DNA from: Actinomycetes bacterium
Lineage (GTDB): Bacteria; Actinomycetota; Actinomycetes; Actinomycetales; Actinomycetaceae
Direction: 5' to 3'
Assembly: GCA_023387755.1 (NCBI GenBank)
Contig: JAEWHO010000098.1
Location: forward strand, 1-11,635
DNA: 11,635 nucleotides
In this document: piece after piece, positions 7,464 to 11,635 of the stretch
How positions within the stretch are numbered: the stretch's first letter is position 1
Layout of the letters: each line of letters starts with the position of its first letter
The notes under the pieces: generated by a model
What the model saw: only the letters and a program-made list of their open reading frames with translations
Database searches by the model: none
Told to the model about the DNA's origin: nothing
Program-made: the position numbers and the translations under genes

Positions 7464-7509
7464 CACAATTGCCGGGCCCCCACTGACTAGTGGGGGCCCG
7501 GCAATTGTG
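7464..7509. terminator. Perfect 21-bp hairpin after hemQ
   Basis: An inverted repeat with perfect 21-bp arms (7464-7484 and 7489-7509) and a 4-nt GACT loop, with a core of GCCGGGCCCCCACT. It lies between hemQ and the transporter gene. The stem is very stable but is not followed by a T-run, so it may be a terminator of the U-tract-less type seen in actinobacteria. Other roles (mRNA 3'-end protection, protein-binding palindrome) remain possible. Confidence 0.7.
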
Positions 7510-7529
7510 CTGCCGATAGGCGAAGGGTC

Positions 7530-7564
7530 TTCACTTAACCTGCTCGTTAGGTTACGGTAACCGG
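7530..7564 (+). promoter_or_regulatory. Predicted leaderless promoter of the BCCT transporter
   Basis: TTCACT (7530-7535), a 17-nt spacer, then TACGGT (7553-7558, TANNNT type), then 6 nt to the GTG at 7565. This geometry puts transcription start at the start codon, and no ribosome site is visible. Two overlapping inverted repeats cover the core: TAACCT/AGGTTA (7536-7541 and 7549-7554) and GGTTAC-G-GTAACC (7550-7562). The latter sits on the -10 and could be an operator. Confidence 0.45.
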
Positions 7565-9736
7565 GTGAGTGACAAACATCGGCCTACGAGCGCCAACCCT
7601 CAAAATGCTCCTGTTGATCTCATCGACCCCGATGCGGAGGACGCCACCACCGGTACTGCCAGTGCAGTGAACTGGCCGGTCTTCCTCATCTCCGGTGTGG
7701 GAATCCTCGGGATCGCCATGTGGGCCATCTTTATTCGCGGTCAGGCGGAATCGGTCTTCACCGTTGCCACCGGGTGGATCGTGCAGAACCTGTCCTGGTG
7801 GTATGTGGGGCTCGCGACGGTGATTGTCGCGTTTGTGGCCATACTGGCGGCGTCGCGTTTCGGTAAGGTGCGCCTCGGCCCGGATCATTCCCGCCCGCAA
7901 TACCCCTGGTATTCCTGGGGTGCCATGCTTTTTGCTGCCGGCATTGGCGTGGACTTGCTCTTCTTCGCGGTGGCCGAACCGGTCATGCAGTATTACGGCC
8001 CGCCCACGGGGGACCCGGAAACCATCGCGGCCGCCCGCAAAGCCGTGGTGCTCACGATGTTCCACTATGGCATCACCGGCTGGGCTATGTACGCCCTCAT
8101 GGGGATGTGCTTCGCGTACTTCGCCTACCGGCGCGGCCTGCCGCTGACGATCCGCGCGGTGCTGTACCCGATTATCGGCAAGCGCGTACATGGCGCGGTG
8201 GGCCACGGCGTCGAGGTGGCGGCGATGCTGGGGACTGTTTTCGGGGTGGCGACGTCGCTCGGTATCGGCGTGGTGCAGCTGAACTACGGCCTGTATTTGC
8301 TGTTCGGCATCGAGGAGGGGCTGGCTGCGCAGATCGGGCTGATCGTGCTCGCGGTTACGGTGGCGACGCTGTCCGCCGTCTCCGGTGTGGACCGCGGTAT
8401 TAAACGGCTCTCGGAGATCAACGTGGGCCTGGCGATCATGCTGCTCATCTATATTTTGGTTACCGGCCGTACCGCGTTCTTGATGGACGCGCTGATCACG
8501 AATATCGGCGAGTACGCCACGAGTTTCTTTGGCCTGTCCATGAACACCTACGCCTTTGAGGATGTTACCGAATGGATGGGTGGCTGGACGATCTTCTTCT
8601 GGGCCTGGTGGGTGGCGTGGGCGCCGTTCGTGGGCCTGTTCTTGGCGCGTATTTCCCGGGGGCGTTCCATCCGCCAGTTTGTGATCGGTACACTCACGAT
8701 CCCGTTCCTGTTCATCACCATCTGGATTTCGATTTTCGGCAACTCCGCGCTGGAGATCGTGATGGGTGGCAACGCTGAGTTCGGCGAGACGGCTATGAAC
8801 TTCCCCGAGCGGGCGTTCTATCAGCTCCTGGAGCAGTACCCTGCCGGGATGGTAGTTGCCTTTGTGGCTAGCGTCGTCGGGCTGCTGCTCTACATTACGA
8901 GCGCGGACTCCTCGGCGCTGGTGATGTCCACGTTCACGTCCAAGGTGGACGCCGCGCACCGCGACGGCCCCAAGTGGTCGCGCGTATTCTGGGCGTTTAC
9001 CACCGGGGTTTTGACCATCGCGATGCTCATGGTGGACGGTATTACGGCGCTGCAGCAGGCGACCGTGATTATTGGTTTGCCGTTCTCCGTGGTGCTGGTC
9101 ATGGCGATGTGGGGCTTTTGGCGGGCGCTGCAAAGTGAACACACCCGCACGGAGGCCCGGGTGGCGAGTTCTGCGCCCCTGGGTGTGGAGCGCAGTTTCT
9201 CGCAGCGGCTCGCCTACGCGGTCCGTTATCCCGCCGCCGACGACGCACGTACCTTTATTACCGACGTAGCCCAGCCTGCGCTTGAAGATATGGTGAACGC
9301 CGTGGATAACCTGGGCGCGGAGCTCTCTGGTACTGCCCGGGTGGAGGTAACTGAGGTTGAGGTCCTGCATCCGAATACGGAGGATGTGGAGACGGTGCTC
9401 CCGAGTGTGGCCCTGACCGTGGCCATGCGCGGGGAGGATTTTGTGTACACGGTGACGCCGGTGGCCCGGCCCATGCCGTCGTATCGCTTTGATATTGACT
9501 CCATCGAGCAGGTCTACTACCGGGCGGAGGTATTCGGTGGCACCGGGTCGCTCGGCTATGACGTCATGGGCGCGACCCGGGAACAGCTGACCCATGATGT
9601 GATGGCGCGCCTGGAAGAGCATCTGGAATACCTGGAGCTCGCCGGTATGCGTAACGGCACCAAGGGCCGCGCCCGCCTGCGCGAACTGGCTGCCTCAGTG
9701 CGCAACCGAGTCCGCGAAGTCTCCCATCGGGGGTAG
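7565..9736 (+). CDS. betT: BetT-type BCCT family choline/betaine transporter
   Basis: A 723-residue inner-membrane secondary transporter for quaternary ammonium compounds, likely choline, used for osmoprotection. After a 35-residue polar N-terminus there are about 12 hydrophobic segments (roughly 38-520). The BCCT signature region WTIFFWAWWVAW (341-352) is followed by APFVGLFLARISRG. AAGIGVDLLFFAVAEP (124-139) resembles the corresponding BetT segment, with Asp where betaine carriers usually have another residue. The segment TSADSS (445-450) is also conserved. The last 190 residues form the soluble domain of long BetT proteins (YYRAEVFGGTGSLGYDVMG, then HDV and EEHLEYLEL). No choline-oxidation genes are adjacent, so uptake may be separate from betaine synthesis. 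Substrate and coupling ion are inferred from family likeness only. Confidence 0.9.
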   Translation: MSDKHRPTSANPQNAPVDLIDPDAEDATTGTASAVNWPVFLISGVGILGIAMWAIFIRGQAESVFTVATGWIVQNLSWWYVGLATVIVAFVAILAASRFGKVRLGPDHSRPQYPWYSWGAMLFAAGIGVDLLFFAVAEPVMQYYGPPTGDPETIAAARKAVVLTMFHYGITGWAMYALMGMCFAYFAYRRGLPLTIRAVLYPIIGKRVHGAVGHGVEVAAMLGTVFGVATSLGIGVVQLNYGLYLLFGIEEGLAAQIGLIVLAVTVATLSAVSGVDRGIKRLSEINVGLAIMLLIYILVTGRTAFLMDALITNIGEYATSFFGLSMNTYAFEDVTEWMGGWTIFFWAWWVAWAPFVGLFLARISRGRSIRQFVIGTLTIPFLFITIWISIFGNSALEIVMGGNAEFGETAMNFPERAFYQLLEQYPAGMVVAFVASVVGLLLYITSADSSALVMSTFTSKVDAAHRDGPKWSRVFWAFTTGVLTIAMLMVDGITALQQATVIIGLPFSVVLVMAMWGFWRALQSEHTRTEARVASSAPLGVERSFSQRLAYAVRYPAADDARTFITDVAQPALEDMVNAVDNLGAELSGTARVEVTEVEVLHPNTEDVETVLPSVALTVAMRGEDFVYTVTPVARPMPSYRFDIDSIEQVYYRAEVFGGTGSLGYDVMGATREQLTHDVMARLEEHLEYLELAGMRNGTKGRARLRELAASVRNRVREVSHRG

Positions 9737-9784
9737 AGGAAGTCTTTTCCTTGTGGGTAGGAGCGTTTGAGTAACGGCGACAGT

Positions 9785-9790
9785 TAGGCT
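9785..9790 (+). promoter_or_regulatory. Predicted -10 element of a leaderless endonuclease mRNA
   Basis: TAGGCT (TANNNT type) lies exactly 6 nt before the ATG at 9797, and there is no ribosome site between them. No clear -35 is seen at normal spacing; TTGAGT at 9767-9772 is too close. The same -10-to-start geometry is seen at the transporter gene. Confidence 0.4.
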
Positions 9791-9796
9791 TGTGCC

Positions 9797-10495
9797 ATGG
9801 TGAATCCCCCGACTCAACCGGTTGCAGACGATGCCCTGCCGGGCGTCGTCGGAGATCCGACCATTAGCGATCTACCTAGTGGCTATATCTATGGCGTCAC
9901 TCGCTACGCGGACATCATCCTCGCCCATGCGTTTCCCACGGTTTTTGGGGAGATTAAACGTTCCCTGGAGGCGTTCCGGATCGATTTCGCCAACGAGATC
10001 GCGACCGGTGGCGGCGGCCGAGCCAAGCACACCGCGCGCTTCGACCAGTCTCTGTACGACCAGGGCTGGCAAAAGCACAATGTACTGATCGAAAAGCGCA
10101 TTGACGATACCCCTATCTTCAAGTCCCCCACACATGAGATCGACGTGTTCAAGCTGGGCGAGGATAACTGGTATCCCGGTATCGCAGTCGAGATGGAGTG
10201 GAACAATAAGGACCCGTTCTATCACCGGGACCTCAATAACTTCTCGGGACTCTTCAACGAGGGCGTGATCGCGGTGGGAGTGATCGTTACGCGCGGACCC
10301 AGGCTGCAGAAGGCTCTGGAGTTTTGCGGCGCGCACGGCCACTATCCTCCCTCGAAGTACGGCACGAGTACGACGCATTGGGACAAGCTGCTGCCCATGG
10401 TAAATCTTGGCGCTGGTGGGCAGTGCCCGCTGTTTCTGGTTGGGATTGAGCCCGCGCGCGTGGACGGGTGGCCAGGGGAAACACCGCTGCCGTAG
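9797..10495 (+). CDS. Type II restriction endonuclease, BglII/BstYI-like
   Basis: A 232-residue protein recognised as a BglII/BstYI-type endonuclease from its core. HEIDV (113-117) followed by VEMEWNNKDPF (131-141) aligns with the BglII D-x9-E-x-Q centre, giving candidate metal ligands Asp116, Glu132 and Glu134. The following pattern, HRDLNNFSGLFNEGVIAVGVIVTRG (about 143-167), parallels the BglII segment ending in IIITKG. It differs in having Glu where BglII has Gln, and a 16- rather than 9-residue gap before the first Glu. Relatives cut GATC-centred sites (AGATCT or RGATCY), so a GATC-type target is likely. An MT-A70 methyltransferase gene starts 124 bp downstream, completing an R-M pair. 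Base composition looks less G/C-rich than the haem genes, which fits transfer. Confidence 0.82.
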   Translation: MVNPPTQPVADDALPGVVGDPTISDLPSGYIYGVTRYADIILAHAFPTVFGEIKRSLEAFRIDFANEIATGGGGRAKHTARFDQSLYDQGWQKHNVLIEKRIDDTPIFKSPTHEIDVFKLGEDNWYPGIAVEMEWNNKDPFYHRDLNNFSGLFNEGVIAVGVIVTRGPRLQKALEFCGAHGHYPPSKYGTSTTHWDKLLPMVNLGAGGQCPLFLVGIEPARVDGWPGETPLP

Positions 10496-10572
10496 TCCGC
10501 CCCCATGTGTGGCGTTAGTGCCGGGTTATGCACACTGTGCGTGGGAGTAGTTGCATCACCGGAGACGCCGTG

Positions 10573-10603
10573 TAAAGATCTACTTAGTTGTAGTAGATCT
10601 TTA
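10573..10603. promoter_or_regulatory. 12-bp inverted repeat with AGATCT in each arm, upstream of the methyltransferase
   Basis: Perfect arms TAAAGATCTACT (10573-10584) and AGTAGATCTTTA (10592-10603) flank a 7-nt TAGTTGT loop; the palindrome ends 16 nt before the GTG start. Each arm holds AGATCT (10576-10581 and 10595-10600). The only other AGATCT I find in the window is at 4312. A possible -35 (TTGCAT, 10551-10556) would place a -10 within the first arm. It is therefore a candidate operator that can also be methylated and cut. Alternatively the RNA hairpin followed by TTATTT could attenuate read-through from the endonuclease gene. Confidence 0.75.
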
Positions 10604-10608
10604 TTTCC

Positions 10609-10613
10609 AGGAG
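10609..10613 (+). promoter_or_regulatory. Ribosome binding site deciding the methyltransferase start
   Basis: AGGAG lies 6 nt before the GTG at 10620 and sets the start there. The in-frame TTG at 10551 has no such site and would put the palindrome inside the coding sequence. Confidence 0.8.
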
Positions 10614-10619
10614 TTCACG

Positions 10620-11480
10620 GTGTCGGCGCAGCCATTGCGAGAAAATACAAATATCCCTCCCTTGCCGCGCGTCGACGGCGGTTTCAAAACCGTACTGGCT
10701 GACCCGCCTTGGCGGTTCCAAAACCGCACTGGCAAGGTAGCGCCGGAGCACCGCCGGCTAGACCGCTACTCCACGCTTGACCTCCAAACGATCTGCGACC
10801 TGCCGGTCGAAGATGTGGCTGCTAAGAATGCCCATCTGTATCTGTGGGTGCCAAATGCGCTGTTGAAAGATGGCATCCAGGTGATGGAGTCTTGGGGGTT
10901 CCGCTATGTGTCGAATTTGGTGTGGGCCAAGCGCCGTAAAGACGGGGGGCCGGATGGCCGTGGCGTGGGGTTTTACTTCCGGAATGTGACCGAGCTGATC
11001 CTCTTCGGTGTGCGCGGCTCGATGCGGACGCTCGCGCCTGCTCGCAGCCAGGTGAATATGATCGAGACCCGCAAGCGCGAACACTCCCGCAAACCCGACG
11101 AGCAGTATCCCCTGATCGAGGCCTGCTCGCCCGGCCCTTACTTAGAGATGTTTGCTCGGCAGGCTATGCCCGGGTGGACAGTTTGGGGTGACGAGTCTGG
11201 CGACGACGTGACTCCTCGCGGCAAAGTCCACAAGGGCTATGCGGGGGGAGCGATCGAAGCCCCCTACCTCGCCCCGCACGACCGGTTGGACGAACCGACA
11301 GCGATACGCCTGAGCAAGGAACTCAGTGAACGGTACTCCCAGGGCGCAAGCGTGCGGGAACTTGCCGACCAAACGGGCTACTCAATCACGCGCGTGCGCG
11401 GCCTGCTGGAAAAAGCGGGCATCGAGATGCGCCCCCGCGGGCGCCAACCCCAGCACCACCAGGAGCTGTTGCCACTGTAG
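10620..11480 (+). CDS. MT-A70-family DNA adenine-N6 methyltransferase with C-terminal helix-turn-helix
   Basis: A 286-residue S-adenosylmethionine-dependent methyltransferase, presumably the protective partner of the endonuclease upstream. DPPW (28-31) is the catalytic amino-methyltransferase motif. The flanking FQNRTGKVAPEHRRL, the LYLWVPNALL strand, and REHSRKPDEQYPLIE (153-167) are typical of bacterial MT-A70 enzymes. The catalytic domain ends near 195. After a linker, residues about 229-272 form a helix-turn-helix unit (ELSERYSQGASVRELADQTG, then YSITRVRGLLEKAGIEMR) like those in small actinobacterial DNA-binding proteins. The fusion suggests extra DNA contact or autoregulation. The GTG start is set by AGGAG 6 nt upstream, and a palindrome with two AGATCT sites lies just before it. 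The target base is inferred to be the adenine of GATC. Confidence 0.88.
   Translation: MSAQPLRENTNIPPLPRVDGGFKTVLADPPWRFQNRTGKVAPEHRRLDRYSTLDLQTICDLPVEDVAAKNAHLYLWVPNALLKDGIQVMESWGFRYVSNLVWAKRRKDGGPDGRGVGFYFRNVTELILFGVRGSMRTLAPARSQVNMIETRKREHSRKPDEQYPLIEACSPGPYLEMFARQAMPGWTVWGDESGDDVTPRGKVHKGYAGGAIEAPYLAPHDRLDEPTAIRLSKELSERYSQGASVRELADQTGYSITRVRGLLEKAGIEMRPRGRQPQHHQELLPL
10677..10733. repeat. Imperfect 23-bp direct repeat around the DPPW codons
   Basis: Copies at 10677-10699 and 10711-10733 match at 21 of 23 bases and are offset by 34 bp, so they are read in different frames (GGFKTVLA and RFQNRTG). Each has a small palindrome: CGGTTT-CA-AAACCG in the first and GCGGTT-CCAA-AACCGC in the second. 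They flank the DPPW codons at 10701-10712. Confidence 0.8.
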
Positions 11481-11575
11481 CGCCTCGGGGATGAAGCGGT
11501 TCTCGACACTTTGCGCGCTTAACTCCCGGGCGCGGTATCGAGCGGGGTGAGAACGCTATTTAACGAAACAGAAGC

Positions 11576-11635
11576 CTATTCTGCTGCATAAACTGTCACC
11601 TCCTCATGTAGCAGGCCCTTGGCCCGCATCAGGCC
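11576..11635 (-). CDS. Possible 3' end of a minus-strand gene
   Basis: Reading leftwards from the right edge, one frame is open for 19 codons (GLMRAKGLLHEEVTVYAAE) and ends with TAG at 11578-11576. The composition looks protein-like, and it would be convergent with the methyltransferase gene. The fragment is too short to identify and could be chance. The 95 bp between it and the methyltransferase stop contain no clear terminator. Confidence 0.3.
   Translation of the reverse strand, partial: GLMRAKGLLHEEVTVYAAE

Noticed and set aside
7547..9622. A 691-codon open frame on the minus strand opposite the BCCT transporter
   Set aside because: Its translation is dominated by His, Arg, Gly and Glu with no domain pattern, as expected opposite a G/C-rich membrane-protein gene. 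The plus-strand frame has clear BCCT motifs.
9737..9751. Hairpin AGGAA/TTCCT after the transporter stop as a terminator
   Set aside because: The stem is only 5 bp and A/T-rich enough to be weak, so termination is not supported.
10551..10619. TTG start for the methyltransferase at 10551
   Set aside because: It lacks a ribosome site and would make the AGATCT palindrome coding; AGGAG clearly points to GTG at 10620.
11549..11590. Short minus-strand ORF (MQQNRLLFR) preceded by a GAGGAGG sequence
   Set aside because: Nine codons with no other support. The GAGGAGG is better explained as the Glu-Glu codons of the partial minus-strand frame ending at 11576.
1..11635. CRISPR arrays, tRNA or rRNA genes, insertion sequences and phage attachment sites
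   Set aside because: No regular repeat-spacer pattern, no cloverleaf-like sequence, and no transposase or integrase motif was seen on either strand.

Overview
The window comes from a high-GC Gram-positive (actinobacterial) chromosome. The evidence is the strong G/C bias at third codon positions, and a haem pathway of the coproporphyrin-dependent type with a HemQ/ChdC decarboxylase and a ferrochelatase carrying [2Fe-2S]-type cysteines. Two probable leaderless starts (a -10 hexamer exactly 6 nt before the start codon) also fit. An Actinomycetaceae-like organism is a guess from gene style only.

Positions 1-7423 are a divergent haem-biosynthesis locus. On the minus strand, hemE, hemY/cgoX and hemC run leftwards with 4-nt ATGA overlaps; hemC runs off the left edge. 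On the plus strand, hemA, hemH/cpfC and hemQ/chdC are tightly packed (0 and 11 nt apart). About 310 bp between hemE and hemA must hold both promoters. Together the genes encode the first committed step (glutamyl-tRNA reductase), porphobilinogen deaminase, uroporphyrinogen decarboxylase, and the whole terminal branch coproporphyrinogen III -> coproporphyrin III -> coprohaem -> haem b. Genes for HemL, HemB and HemD are not in view; they may lie beyond the left edge. Two proteins have unusual C-termini: the ferrochelatase ends in a histidine-rich tail of about 50 residues, and the glutamyl-tRNA reductase ends with an RCPF sequence that looks like a haem regulatory motif.

Positions 7424-9736 hold a perfect 21-bp hairpin and then a BetT-type BCCT choline/betaine transporter with the long cytoplasmic C-terminal domain, apparently transcribed as a leaderless mRNA.

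Positions 9797-11480 hold a compact type II restriction-modification system: a BglII/BstYI-like endonuclease followed by an MT-A70-family adenine methyltransferase with a fused C-terminal helix-turn-helix. Just before the methyltransferase start is a perfect 12-bp inverted repeat. Each arm contains AGATCT, the recognition sequence of BglII itself. This suggests the methyltransferase senses its own target site and controls its own synthesis, and it is the most interesting feature here. The right edge holds only what may be the last 19 codons of a minus-strand gene.
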